Source: an uncultured Pelagibacteraceae bacterium
Lineage (GTDB): Bacteria > Pseudomonadota > Alphaproteobacteria > Pelagibacterales > Pelagibacteraceae
Length of the DNA: 64,000 nt
Assembly: GCA_902594395.1 (NCBI GenBank)
Contig: CACJLZ010000002.1
Coordinates: forward strand, 1-64,000
Reading direction: 5' to 3'
Below the pieces are notes generated by a model. It was not told the origin of the DNA. It did not search any database and saw only the letters and a list, made by a program, of their open reading frames with translations. The position numbers and the translations under genes are program-made. The first letter of the stretch is position 1, and every line of letters starts with the position of its first letter. Below are positions 16,612-24,544 of this stretch, one piece after another.

Positions 16612-17283
16612 TTTAATAAAGTTTTTTAAACCTTTTTTTTTATTATTTTTTTTTGAAGTAAAAATACAAGCTTGAGATTTTAAGATTTCTCCATCTTTCA
16701 ATATACGTAGGTTATTCGCTCTAAGAGTCTCACCTGTAGATGTTATATCTGTAATTAATTCAGCTGAACCAGTAAAAGGGTACGCCTCAGTTGCTCCTAA
16801 ACTATCAACCAATTTAAATTGAGTAACACCTTTAGAGAATAAAAAATCCCTGGTTAAATTTGGATACTTAGTTGCAACTCTTAATCTTTTTTTTTTTTTA
16901 TCTCTAAATTCAAATGCAATTTCTTCTAGGTCAGCTATTGTTTGAACATCGATCCAAGGATCAGGTATAGCTACAACTAGACTAGCATTTCCAAAATCAA
17001 GTTTTTTAATAACATTTATTTTGTTTTGGATATTTATCTCACTTTCTTTTAATAAATCAAAACCAGAAAAGCCAATATCTAAAGAGCCATCTCCTAATCT
17101 TTCAATAATTTCTCTAGCGTGCAAATATAAAATTTTTATGTTTAATTTATTTTTTATTGAACCTATCAAATCTCTTTCCCCTCGCTCAGAAATCAGCTTT
17201 AATCTTTTTTTAGTAAAAATTTTTAAAACATCTTTTCTTAACCGTCCCTTACTTGGTATTCCTATATTTATAAAATTTTTCAT
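16597..17283 (-). CDS. hisG: ATP phosphoribosyltransferase, short form (HisG-S)
   Basis: This is the first step of histidine synthesis, joining ATP and PRPP. The 228-residue length, without the C-terminal regulatory ACT-like domain, marks the short form that needs HisZ. Visible marks are IGIPSKGRLRKD at the start, GFSGFDLL, and the PRPP loop region DITSTGETLRAN. It overlaps hisZ by 4 bases and lies last in the order hisS-hisZ-hisG, which fits stoichiometric expression with HisZ. Confidence 0.93.
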   Translation of the reverse strand: MKNFINIGIPSKGRLRKDVLKIFTKKRLKLISERGERDLIGSIKNKLNIKILYLHAREIIERLGDGSLDIGFSGFDLLKESEINIQNKINVIKKLDFGNASLVVAIPDPWIDVQTIADLEEIAFEFRDKKKKRLRVATKYPNLTRDFLFSKGVTQFKLVDSLGATEAYPFTGSAELITDITSTGETLRANNLRILKDGEILKSQACIFTSKKNNKKKGLKNFIKLLSK

Positions 17284-18338
17284 GATTGATAATTTAAGTT
17301 AAAAGCTGCTCCAACTGCCGGTATTTGTTTTTTTGAACCAAGATCAGAAATTAATTTGTCATAACGACCACCGTTACAACAATTAATAATTTTCGACTTT
17401 AATTTGATGTCTATTTTAAAAACTATGCCAGTGTAATACTCCAATTGTCTACCAAAGGCTGATGAGAAAACTACATTCAACTTAGATATTTTGTTTTTTG
17501 AGACAGGAAAATATTTCTGATCAACAAAAAGGTTTATTTTATGTTTTTTAAAGAATTTATTTAATTCCTTTGCAGCTTTATTTATTGGGCATTTAATTTT
17601 TAGAAACTCTTTAATGATTTTTGATGTTTTACTTCCTTTACTTGCTCTTCTTGGATCCTTAATCTTTTTATCAAACCTTTCTAAAATTTCTTTTAATGTT
17701 CTACCTGCAACAATTGATGATAGATTACCCTTTAACATTTTTAAATATCGTCTTTTATCAACTTCAACAATAGTTGGATCTACATCAGAATTTGTCTCTA
17801 ATCTTTTTAATAAATCACTGAAATATTCCTCTCGCCAAAAATGTCTTGTAAGTCTTAATTTCCATCTTTTTGGTATATCTAATTTAGATATTAAAAGATT
17901 AAAAATCTCTACATTACCAACAGTTAAAGTGCCAGTTGAGTATTTCAAATTTTTTAGTGATTTAAGTGATGTATTTATTATTTCTTTGTCATCATTTTTT
18001 TCATCTTTCGATCCTATAATCTCAAAACCAACTTGATTTCGTATTATAGAGTCCTTTTTATTTTGAGATTTTCTATAAGCCTGTCCGCTATAAAATATTT
18101 TTTCTTTGCCCTTTAAATTGTTTTCTAAATATCTGAGACAAGAAGCAATGGTAAGGTCAGGTCTTAAACATAATTCATTACCTGTCTGATCTGTAAATGA
18201 AAAAATAAATTTTCTAAAACTTTCACCAGATCTTTGAACTATATGATTAGTCTCAATAACTGATGGCAATTCAATATATTTAAATCCTTTAGACTGAACT
18301 GATCTAAGGATCTTGTTAGATAAATTTTTTGATTTCAT
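17280..18338 (-). CDS. hisZ: ATP phosphoribosyltransferase regulatory subunit HisZ
   Basis: HisZ is a histidyl-tRNA-synthetase-like protein without synthetase activity that binds HisG-S and makes it sensitive to histidine. Class II-like segments are visible: LRPDLTIASCLRYL, FYSGQAYRKS, and near the end YYTGIVFKI and GGRYDKLI. It is 352 residues and lacks the anticodon-binding domain found in HisS. It overlaps the hisS end by 23 bases, which ties its translation to hisS. Confidence 0.9.
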   Translation of the reverse strand: MKSKNLSNKILRSVQSKGFKYIELPSVIETNHIVQRSGESFRKFIFSFTDQTGNELCLRPDLTIASCLRYLENNLKGKEKIFYSGQAYRKSQNKKDSIIRNQVGFEIIGSKDEKNDDKEIINTSLKSLKNLKYSTGTLTVGNVEIFNLLISKLDIPKRWKLRLTRHFWREEYFSDLLKRLETNSDVDPTIVEVDKRRYLKMLKGNLSSIVAGRTLKEILERFDKKIKDPRRASKGSKTSKIIKEFLKIKCPINKAAKELNKFFKKHKINLFVDQKYFPVSKNKISKLNVVFSSAFGRQLEYYTGIVFKIDIKLKSKIINCCNGGRYDKLISDLGSKKQIPAVGAAFNLNYQS

Positions 18339-19713
18339 TTATTAAATTTTCTTTTGGAAATGTGATTTGGTTATTCGCCCCTTTAGCCCCAAGTAGATTT
18401 TTTAATGTTATTTTATTATCTTTAAATTCATTTTCACCGCAGATAACTGCAACTGGACATTCTCGTTTGTTAGCATAAGTAAGTTGCTTACCTAGATTTT
18501 TTTTACTATCCAAAAATATTTCAGAATTGATATTATTTTTTCTTAAATTATCTAAAATTTCGTAATAATTTTTTAAATATTTTTCATCCATTACACAAAC
18601 AATAACTGGATTTTGTGTATCAACTTCTATTTGATTTAATTGCATCATTGCGAATAGCAATCTATCAACACCAATACTCACACCTGTTCCTGGAATATCT
18701 ACACCCTTAAATCTTGAAATTAATTTATTATATTGTCCGCCTGAGCAAATACTTCCAATATCAACTTCGTTACCCTTAATATTTTTTACTTTAAAATTTA
18801 GATTGGTTTCAACACAAAACCCATCATAATAATCTAGACCTCTAACTATGGTAAAATTAGTTTTTACTTGATCAGAATAATTTCCAAAGTTTAAAACTTC
18901 AAATAATTCCTCTAGTTCTTTAATGCCCTCTTGGGTAACAGGATTTTTAAAATTTTCTTTAAGTTCCTTTAAATCTTTAATCCTTAAAAAATTTAAGATT
19001 TTTGAAGCTTGCTCATTACTTAAGTTTGCTCCTTTTGTTATAGCTCCACTTTTATCTTTTCTTTCTTTTTTTAATAATTCTTCGACACCCTTTAGACCAA
19101 AACCTGGTTTATCGAGTTTATCTATAGCTCTCATTACTTTGATTTGTTTATCTTTTTCAATTTTCAAATCCTCAATCAGACCTTGAATGATTTTTCTGTT
19201 ACTGACATTAACAGTAAACTGATCTTTTTTTAAACCACAATCTATTAAAGTATTTGAGATCAAATTACACAATTCAGTATTGGCTTGAGCTGGATTAACG
19301 TTTCCAACTATATCACAATCTGCTTGGGTAAATTCCCTATACCTAGCATTTCCAGATTTTTCATTTCTAAATACATTTTGAATTGCATATCTTTTATATA
19401 TTGAAGGAAGCTCTTGATTATTTTGTGCAACAAATCTAGCAAGTGGACTTGATAAGTCATATCTTAAAGTAATATTTTTTTCTCCATCATCAAATGTAAA
19501 CACATCAGACATAGGATTATTCTCGTCCTCTGCAAGAAAGGAGCCTATATTTTCACTAATTTCAAATGATGGTGTTTCCAATGGATCAAATCCATATTTA
19601 ATAAAATTTTTCTCAATAACCCCATATAGTCTTTTTTTGAGAATTAATTTTTTATTCCATCTATCTTCAAAACCTGAGGGTAGTCCAGGAATTAATTTAT
19701 TTTCTTTATTCAT
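18316..19713 (-). CDS. hisS: Histidyl-tRNA synthetase
   Basis: Class II synthetase with motif 2 in YAIQNVFRNEKSGNARYREFTQ, the histidine-binding RGLDYYDGF and GGQYNKLI, and motif 3 GTGVSIGVDRLLFA. The start is taken at the ATG 19711-19713 (MNKENKLIPGLPSGF), giving 465 residues; an earlier in-frame ATG would lie inside the tRNA-His and add 16 unrelated residues. No Shine-Dalgarno site is possible because the tRNA-His CCA ends only 4 bases before the ATG. The overall look fits the derived alphaproteobacterial HisRS, which pairs with tRNA-His lacking the usual extra G. Confidence 0.93.
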   Translation of the reverse strand: MNKENKLIPGLPSGFEDRWNKKLILKKRLYGVIEKNFIKYGFDPLETPSFEISENIGSFLAEDENNPMSDVFTFDDGEKNITLRYDLSSPLARFVAQNNQELPSIYKRYAIQNVFRNEKSGNARYREFTQADCDIVGNVNPAQANTELCNLISNTLIDCGLKKDQFTVNVSNRKIIQGLIEDLKIEKDKQIKVMRAIDKLDKPGFGLKGVEELLKKERKDKSGAITKGANLSNEQASKILNFLRIKDLKELKENFKNPVTQEGIKELEELFEVLNFGNYSDQVKTNFTIVRGLDYYDGFCVETNLNFKVKNIKGNEVDIGSICSGGQYNKLISRFKGVDIPGTGVSIGVDRLLFAMMQLNQIEVDTQNPVIVCVMDEKYLKNYYEILDNLRKNNINSEIFLDSKKNLGKQLTYANKRECPVAVICGENEFKDNKITLKNLLGAKGANNQITFPKENLINEIKKFI

Positions 19714-19717
19714 TTTT

Positions 19718-19791
19718 TGGTACCTTGAGTAGGTTACGCTCCTACGACTTCGGATCCACAAACCGACGTGATACTATTTCACCATCAAGGC
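19718..19791 (-). tRNA. tRNA-His (GTG), divergent, 4 bases before hisS
   Basis: A full 74-base cloverleaf can be drawn on the minus strand: acceptor GCCTTGA with TCAAGGT (7 bp, first pair G-T), D stem GTGA/TCAC, anticodon stem TCGGT/TCCGA with loop TTGTGGA (anticodon GTG, His), T stem GTAGG/CCTAC, discriminator A and encoded CCA. There is no G at position -1 and the discriminator is A, as in the derived alphaproteobacterial tRNA-His. The D loop AATAGTA has lost the first G of the GG pair and the T loop AGCGTAA has lost T54, T55 and A58. It could be the working tRNA-His or a tRNA-like control element of hisS. Confidence 0.8.
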
Positions 19792-19831
19792 ATATCCTTT
19801 TTTGTTTTATCTTATTTTGTTGTTATTTAAA

Positions 19832-19837
19832 ATTATA
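19832..19837 (-). promoter_or_regulatory. Possible -10 box for tRNA-His-hisS-hisZ-hisG
   Basis: On the minus strand a perfect TATAAT lies about 40 bases before the tRNA-His. Transcription from it would start near 19825 and give a leader of some 34 bases before the tRNA. No good -35 box sits 16-18 bases upstream, and the base composition favours such hits, so this is tentative. Confidence 0.35.
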
Positions 19838-19853
19838 ATATAAATGATAATTC

Positions 19854-19869
19854 GCTAGCTTTAGCCAGC
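19854..19869 (-). promoter_or_regulatory. Hairpin across the stop codon of the 33-aa frame
   Basis: Minus strand GCTGGC-TAAA-GCTAGC folds into a 6-bp stem (one G-T pair) with a 4-base loop. The TAA stop codon of the small frame is in the loop, directly after the His codons. AT-rich sequence follows without a solid run of T, so it would be a weak terminator at best; it may instead be an attenuator or a ribosome-sensitive element. Confidence 0.45.
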
Positions 19870-19962
19870 ATGGAAATGAGCGTGCACACCTCTATTAGTT
19901 CCTCTAAGAGCAAGTCTTTGAGTACCTGAGTTTATTCTGTAATTGATCTCATTTTTATTCAT
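19861..19962 (-). CDS. Small frame with His-x-His-x-His end, probably leaderless (33 aa)
   Basis: ATG at 19960-19962 opens a 33-codon frame whose tail is RGTNRGVHAHFHAG before TAA. The composition (Gly, Thr, Arg, Ala, His) is unlike chance frames in this AT-rich DNA and the codons (AGA, GGT, ACT, GCT) match the neighbouring genes. A sigma70-like promoter ends 7 bases before the ATG, so the mRNA would begin at or next to the start codon; no ribosome-binding site is present. It lies between cspA and tRNA-His-hisS. It could be a histidine-sensing leader peptide or an independent small protein; a structured RNA is the other option. I recognise no family. Confidence 0.5.
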   Translation of the reverse strand: MNKNEINYRINSGTQRLALRGTNRGVHAHFHAG

Positions 19963-19969
19963 AAGGAGC

Positions 19970-19997
19970 TTATTAGACAAAAATTTAAATTATTCAA
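19970..19997 (-). promoter_or_regulatory. Sigma70-like promoter of the 33-aa frame
   Basis: On the minus strand TTGAAT (19992-19997) and TAATAA (19970-19975) are separated by 16 bases. A start site 7 bases after the -10 box falls on the A of the ATG at 19962, predicting a leaderless message. Confidence 0.5.
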
Positions 19998-20000
19998 CCC

Positions 20001-20041
20001 TAAAAAGAAAAGGACGTTTTCTTATTTCTAAGAAAACGCCC
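20001..20041 (-). terminator. Rho-independent terminator after cspA
   Basis: The segment 20012-20041 folds into a 13-position stem with one A-C mismatch and a 4-base TTTC-type loop; on the minus strand it is followed by TTTTCTTTTT. It starts about 16 bases after the cspA stop codon and separates cspA from the hisS unit downstream. Confidence 0.85.
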
Positions 20042-20057
20042 TTGTAAAATATTTAAA

Positions 20058-20270
20058 TTAATCTAATTTTTTTAAATTTACTGCTGAAGGGCCTTTTGGA
20101 CCATCCTCTAAAGTAAATTCTAGTTTATCTCCTTCATTTAGAAATCTCATTCCTGCAGCTTTTACTGCGCTGGCGTGAACAAAGGCATCTTTTTCTTTAT
20201 CGTCTCTTTCTATAAAACCATAACCTTTTTTGCCATTAAACCATTTTACTTTTCCTTGAATTGTACTCAT
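20058..20270 (-). CDS. cspA: Cold-shock family RNA chaperone
   Basis: This 70-residue single cold-shock domain binds single-stranded RNA. Both RNA-binding motifs are present: RNP1 as KGYGFI and RNP2 as DAFVH. It has the usual family size. It lies 75 bases behind tRNA-Phe on the same strand and ends in a strong terminator, so it is either the last gene of that unit or has its own promoter in the gap. Whether it responds to cold cannot be told from the sequence. Confidence 0.95.
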   Translation of the reverse strand: MSTIQGKVKWFNGKKGYGFIERDDKEKDAFVHASAVKAAGMRFLNEGDKLEFTLEDGPKGPSAVNLKKLD

Positions 20271-20345
20271 CTTTTTACTCGTCCTTTTGTTATTTATTTA
20301 AGATAGAAGTTAATTTCTTTGTATATTAATTTCAAGATGTTTTGG

Positions 20346-20420
20346 TGGTGCCTCGGGAAGGATTCGCACCTCCGACACAAGCCTTTTCAGGGCTCTGCTC
20401 TACTCCTGAGCTACCGAGGC
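20346..20420 (-). tRNA. tRNA-Phe (GAA)
   Basis: A 75-base cloverleaf on the minus strand: acceptor GCCTCGG/CCGAGGC, D arm GCTC-AGGAGTA-GAGC, anticodon stem GAGCC/GGCTT with loop CTGAAAA (GAA, Phe), T stem GGAGG/CCTTC (with wobble or mismatch), encoded CCA. The T loop is TGCGAAT, with G in place of T55. It lies 6 bases downstream of the infA stop on the same strand. Confidence 0.93.
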
Positions 20421-20426
20421 AAAAAG

Positions 20427-20642
20427 TTAACCTCTAAAGATAATTCTGCCTTTAGTAAGGTCATAAGGTGTCATTTCTACAGTCACATTATCACCTTGTA
20501 ATACTCGAATTCTGTTTTTTCTTAACTTACCTGCAGTATGTGCTGTCACTACGTGACCATTTTCCAATTGAACTCTAAACATAGCATTAGGTAACAGGTC
20601 AGTTACTTTACCCTTAAATTCAAGTAAATCTTGTTTTGACAA
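20427..20642 (-). CDS. infA: Translation initiation factor IF-1
   Basis: The 71-residue OB-fold protein binds the A site of the 30S subunit during initiation. The start [23 protein letters not shown] and the middle [17 protein letters not shown] are typical of IF-1. The order murA-DUF2948-hisD-infA is typical of Alphaproteobacteria. It starts 2 bases after hisD stops, so the two are probably read from one message. Confidence 0.96.
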   Translation of the reverse strand: MSKQDLLEFKGKVTDLLPNAMFRVQLENGHVVTAHTAGKLRKNRIRVLQGDNVTVEMTPYDLTKGRIIFRG

Positions 20643-20644
20643 AT

Positions 20645-21928
20645 TTATTTTCTCCTAATTCGTTTTTTCACAGATTTAGCGTGTGCAGCCAACCCTTCAT
20701 AATTTGCAAGAGTTATAACTGATGGTCCAAGCTTTTCAATACCCTTTTTTGATAAGTTTATGTATGAAATTCTTTTATAAAATTCATTGACACTTGTACC
20801 GCTTGAAAATTTAGCAGAACCATTAGTTGGTAATATATGGTTTGAACCAGCATTATAATCGGTCATTGCCATCACGGCATATTTTCCTAAACAAACAGAA
20901 CCAGCATTTTTAATTCTTGAAATAAAAGATTTGTAATTTTTTACATTTAATTCTAAATGCTCAGGGGCAATTTTGTTTACAATATCAATTATTTGTTTAT
21001 CTGATTTTACTTGAATTAAAATTCCATTATTTAATAAACTTTTCCTTGCAATAGCTGTTCTTGGAATTTTTTTTAATTGTTTATAAATTTCACCCTTAGT
21101 TTTAATTATTAAGTCTTTACTTTTAGAAATTAAAATACATTGAGCAAGTTCATCATGTTCTGCTTGACCAATAAGATCGCTTGCTATCCAGTCTGGTTTT
21201 GAAAATCTATCACCAACAACAGTTACTTCTGATGGTCCAGCTATCATTCCCTCAACACCAACATCTCCAAAAACCTCCTTTTTAGCGGCAGCCACATACT
21301 TATTGCCGGGACCGACAATCTTGTTCACTCTATTAATTTTTTTTGTTCCATAAGCAACTGCTGCAATCGCTGATGGACCACCAATAGAATATATTTCTTT
21401 AATTTTACATTTTTGAGCCGCATATAGTACTGCAGGATTTTGTTTTCCTTTATATCCTGGATTAATCATAATTATTCTTTTTACTCCAGCAACTATTGCT
21501 GGGATAGCATTCATTAAAACACTTGAAGGATAAGACGCTGATGATCCTGGCACATAAATTGCAACAGACTCGATTGGTAGATATTTGTACTCTAGTTTAT
21601 TTTTTAATTTATCTGTGTAAGAAATATTTTCAAATTTTTGTAATGAGTGAAACTTGTAAATTCTTGAATAAGCAAGATCGATAGCATTTTTTACTTTGAG
21701 GTCTAGGGAATTAATAGATTTTTTAATTTGACTAAAACTAGGTTTGATTACTCTGTTCTGATTAAATTTTTTCTCATACTTTAACAATGCTTTATCACCA
21801 TTTTTTTTTACATCATTAATTATTTTTATAACAGAAACAGAACTAGTTTTTAGTTTTGTTTTTCTTCTTAATAATAAATCATCTAACTGTTTATTAAAAT
21901 TTCTAGATTTACTTTTTAATATTTTCAT
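20645..21928 (-). CDS. hisD: Histidinol dehydrogenase
   Basis: This enzyme makes the last two oxidations from histidinol to histidine with NAD and zinc. Visible are [20 protein letters not shown], the NAD region [19 protein letters not shown], and the metal and substrate residues in [10 protein letters not shown] and APEHLEL, plus [15 protein letters not shown]. At 427 residues the length is normal. It is not next to hisG here but in the murA cluster, the usual alphaproteobacterial place. Confidence 0.95.
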   Translation of the reverse strand: MKILKSKSRNFNKQLDDLLLRRKTKLKTSSVSVIKIINDVKKNGDKALLKYEKKFNQNRVIKPSFSQIKKSINSLDLKVKNAIDLAYSRIYKFHSLQKFENISYTDKLKNKLEYKYLPIESVAIYVPGSSASYPSSVLMNAIPAIVAGVKRIIMINPGYKGKQNPAVLYAAQKCKIKEIYSIGGPSAIAAVAYGTKKINRVNKIVGPGNKYVAAAKKEVFGDVGVEGMIAGPSEVTVVGDRFSKPDWIASDLIGQAEHDELAQCILISKSKDLIIKTKGEIYKQLKKIPRTAIARKSLLNNGILIQVKSDKQIIDIVNKIAPEHLELNVKNYKSFISRIKNAGSVCLGKYAVMAMTDYNAGSNHILPTNGSAKFSSGTSVNEFYKRISYINLSKKGIEKLGPSVITLANYEGLAAHAKSVKKRIRRK

Positions 21929-21930
21929 AT

Positions 21931-22323
21931 TTATTTAATCTCATTTTGATCCTCTAACCTTACTTCAATCGTTTCTGTAGTCAAAACAATGTGACTATTA
22001 TTATCAAAAATTAAATTTATTTCATAATCATCTTTATTTTTCAAATAATCGATGCCAATTAAGTTTAATATTTCCTCCTTATTTGCTTGATCAATATTTT
22101 TAGATTTAACCTTATCAACAAAATCAAATCTGCAAATACTGTTTATTTTCTTATTTATTTGATCAGTCTCAATTTTAGTTCTTTCGATCGATAATAAAAA
22201 AACTTTGCTTGATGCTAAATACTTAATATTATCAACTTTTGTTTTTGAGCCTGAAACACATGCTGAGATCATTTGCAATCCCTCTTGATCATTTGCGATA
22301 ATTTTAGCTAGGTATTTGCTCAC
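21931..22323 (-). CDS. DUF2948 family protein
   Basis: A 130-residue protein of unknown function. The first part (IIANDQEGLQMISACV) and the segment VFLLSIERTKIE resemble the DUF2948 family, which in Alphaproteobacteria almost always sits between murA and hisD, exactly as here. No membrane segment or catalytic motif is visible. Its start overlaps the murA stop by one base and it ends 2 bases before hisD, so it is co-translated with both. Confidence 0.72.
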   Translation of the reverse strand: MSKYLAKIIANDQEGLQMISACVSGSKTKVDNIKYLASSKVFLLSIERTKIETDQINKKINSICRFDFVDKVKSKNIDQANKEEILNLIGIDYLKNKDDYEINLIFDNNSHIVLTTETIEVRLEDQNEIK

Positions 22324-23582
22324 TATTTTAATCTTTTTATTTTAACCCCAATTTTTTTTAATTTATGCTCAATATTTTCATACCCACGGTCCAGATGATA
22401 AATCCTGTTAATTATTGATTTACCTTTTGAAACCATTGCTGCTAATACCAATGAAACTGATGCTCTTAAATCGCTAGACATTAATTCAGCACCTATAAAT
22501 TTAGTATTTCCATAAATGTAAGCTTTATTATTCTTTACATTTATTTTTGCACCAAGTCTGCGCAGTTCTGCTACATGCGTGAATCTATTTTCAAATATAT
22601 TTTCAGTAATAGAACTTTTTCCACTTGCTTTACACATCAAAACCATAAGTTGAGACTGTAGGTCGGTTGCAACGCCTGGATATTCCTTAGTTTTAATATT
22701 CTTAATTGATCTAATTTTTTCTGGACCTTTAATAAAAATTTTTTCTTTATGTACTTTTATTTTTGCACCAAACCTTTTTAGTAATTCTAATTCGGTTTTG
22801 ATGATTTTTGCGTCAAAATTCGATATCTTCAAATTTCCTTTTGCCAATGTTGCTGCCACACAAAAGGTGCCAGCCTCTATTCTGTCAGCCATGACTGAGT
22901 ATTCTGTTGGATTTAAAGTTTTTACTCCAACAATTTTACATGTTCTCCCAATCCAGGAAATCTTCGCTCCTGCTGAATTTAAAAACTTTGTTAAATCTTT
23001 TATTTCGGGTTCAATTGCGCAATTTTTTAAGATAGTCGTACCTTTTGCTAAACTAGCTGCAATTATAGAATTTTCTGTAGCTCCTACAGATAGTCTAGGG
23101 AACTTTATAGTTGATCCCTTTAATTTACCATTAGATTTAGCTAAAATATAGCCATCTTTTAAAACATAGTTCATCCCAAGTTTTTTCAAAGAGTCTAAAT
23201 GGTAATTTATTGGTCTTGCTCCAATTAAACATCCACCAGGCAAAGAAATTTTTGATTTATATTGTCTTGCAATTAAAGGACCTAAAACCAAAATTGAACC
23301 TCTCATTGTTTTTACAAGTGAATAACTCGCAAATGTTTTTAATTTTTTTTTATTATGTATTCTGGCGACTCTTTTATCTTTAGATAAAGTAATTTTTGAA
23401 CCTAAAGATCTTAATAAGTTTATCATTGTATTGATATCCCTTACCTTTGGTAAATTTTTTAATATAACTGGCTGATTGAAAAGTAAAGTTGCTGCTAATA
23501 TTGGAAGTGAGGAATTTTTTGATCCTGAGATTTCAACCTCTCCCCTTATCCTACATGGGCCCTTTATTGAAAACTTTTCCAT
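22323..23582 (-). CDS. murA: UDP-N-acetylglucosamine 1-carboxyvinyltransferase
   Basis: MurA performs the first committed step of peptidoglycan synthesis. The 419-residue protein begins with SGSKNSSLPILAATLL, has the active-site cysteine in GGCLIGARPI (the Cys form, which binds fosfomycin), and the EYPGVATDLQSQ and DLRASVSLVLAAM segments. It lies 3 bases behind dcd and overlaps the DUF2948 gene by one base. Confidence 0.96.
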   Translation of the reverse strand: MEKFSIKGPCRIRGEVEISGSKNSSLPILAATLLFNQPVILKNLPKVRDINTMINLLRSLGSKITLSKDKRVARIHNKKKLKTFASYSLVKTMRGSILVLGPLIARQYKSKISLPGGCLIGARPINYHLDSLKKLGMNYVLKDGYILAKSNGKLKGSTIKFPRLSVGATENSIIAASLAKGTTILKNCAIEPEIKDLTKFLNSAGAKISWIGRTCKIVGVKTLNPTEYSVMADRIEAGTFCVAATLAKGNLKISNFDAKIIKTELELLKRFGAKIKVHKEKIFIKGPEKIRSIKNIKTKEYPGVATDLQSQLMVLMCKASGKSSITENIFENRFTHVAELRRLGAKINVKNNKAYIYGNTKFIGAELMSSDLRASVSLVLAAMVSKGKSIINRIYHLDRGYENIEHKLKKIGVKIKRLK

Positions 23583-23585
23583 AAG

Positions 23586-24146
23586 TTATTTTTTGATTTT
23601 TGCTACCTGAATTGTAGTTTGACCCTGATATTTACCATTTTTAGACTTGTATGTTGTCTCTGGTTGAGTATCTGATTTGAAAAATAAAAATTGAGCTATA
23701 CCCTCATTAGAATATACTTTCGCTGGAATGGGTGTAGTATTACTCAATTCTATTACTATATTTCCTTCGAATTCATTTTCTATTGGTGTTACATTGCAAA
23801 TAATACCAGTTCGTGCATAAGTACTTTTTCCAACACAAATACATAAAACGTCTTTCGGTATTCTAAAATACTCAATTGTTTTCGCTAAAACAAATGAGTT
23901 TGGAGGAATAATACAATGAGGACCCTTTCTCTCTATAAAGTTATCATCGGAAAAATTTTTAGGGTCTACTAAAGAGCTATTTACATTAGTAAATATTCTG
24001 TACTCATCTGAAATTCTGACATCATAACCCATACTACTAAGACCATAAGATATTTTTCCCTCAGAAACTTGATGATCTAGAAATGGTTCAATCATATTAT
24101 GTTCTTTACACATTTTTTTTATCCAAGAGTCAGGCTGGATGGACAT
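23586..24146 (-). CDS. dcd: dCTP deaminase
   Basis: It deaminates dCTP to dUTP for thymidylate synthesis. The trimeric dUTPase-like fold shows the nucleotide loop [10 protein letters not shown] and the catalytic glutamate in [14 protein letters not shown]; the C-terminal GKYQGQTT closes over the active site. The length of 186 residues is usual. The ATG overlaps the stop codon of a 33-codon frame by one base (TAATG), suggesting coupled translation. Confidence 0.94.
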   Translation of the reverse strand: MSIQPDSWIKKMCKEHNMIEPFLDHQVSEGKISYGLSSMGYDVRISDEYRIFTNVNSSLVDPKNFSDDNFIERKGPHCIIPPNSFVLAKTIEYFRIPKDVLCICVGKSTYARTGIICNVTPIENEFEGNIVIELSNTTPIPAKVYSNEGIAQFLFFKSDTQPETTYKSKNGKYQGQTTIQVAKIKK

Positions 24147-24247
24147 TATTTATATTTTTTCTTATTTTTTTTTTGAAAAAGCTTTCTTTTTTTTAAATTT
24201 TTTTTAAGAGCTAAACTTAAACGCTCATTTTTATCTTTTGTAATCAT
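24146..24247 (-). CDS. Small basic conserved-type protein (33 aa)
   Basis: An ATG at 24245-24247 opens a 33-codon frame ending one base into the dcd start. The N-terminus [22 protein letters not shown] is a charged helix, and the rest is nearly all Lys, Asn and Arg. It resembles the very short basic proteins (pattern RLxxALRxNLxRRK) found beside murA in many Alphaproteobacteria; that likeness is from memory. The ATGA overlap with the gene upstream and TAATG overlap with dcd support real translation. The function is unknown; nucleic-acid binding is a guess from charge. Confidence 0.6.
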   Translation of the reverse strand: MITKDKNERLSLALKKNLKKRKLFQKKNKKKYK

Positions 24248-24444
24248 TCTTTATTTGGATTTGTAAGAAAATCTAGAGTAATTGGTTTAGATGCATCTAA
24301 AACTTTTTCTTTATTGTCATCTTTTTTGGTACCTTCTTTCGCTAAACGTTTTGCTTTTTTTTCAGCAAGTTTTCTCTCTCTTTTAGCTTGCTTCTCCATA
24401 AGTTTAGCGCTTTTAGTTGATTTATAATCGTAATGAATGCCCAT
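24244..24444 (-). CDS. Hypothetical charged helical protein (66 aa)
   Basis: No family recognised. It begins MGIHYDYKSTKSAKLMEKQ and continues as a long Lys/Arg/Ala/Glu-rich helix to about residue 40 (for example EKKAKRLAKEG), then a short tail ending in FLTNPNKE. There is no membrane segment. It is the first gene of the minus-strand run toward dcd and murA and overlaps the next small frame by 4 bases (ATGA). Confidence 0.65.
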   Translation of the reverse strand: MGIHYDYKSTKSAKLMEKQAKRERKLAEKKAKRLAKEGTKKDDNKEKVLDASKPITLDFLTNPNKE

Positions 24445-24498
24445 AAAAATTCCCTTATAAGATATAAATCATATTAGACAAAAAATTAAGGCAATAAT

Positions 24499-24528
24499 TT
24501 GAAAAAAATGCTTTATTATTCGTAAAAT
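24499..24528 (+). promoter_or_regulatory. Sigma70-like promoter of tRNA-Thr
   Basis: TTGAAA (24499-24504) and TAAAAT (24523-24528) are 18 bases apart, and the tRNA-Thr begins 17 bases after the -10 box. Confidence 0.55.
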
Positions 24529-24544
24529 ACAATTTGTGATTAAT

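Noticed and set aside
19714-19761. N-terminal extension of hisS by 16 codons from an upstream ATG
   Set aside because: The extra sequence is the tRNA-His read as protein and is not similar to any HisRS N-terminus.
19861-19962. Could this segment be part of a two-piece tmRNA, as in other Alphaproteobacteria?
   Set aside because: I looked for a T-arm with CCA, the tmRNA-type acceptor stem and an Ala-Ala-ending tag frame on both strands and found none.
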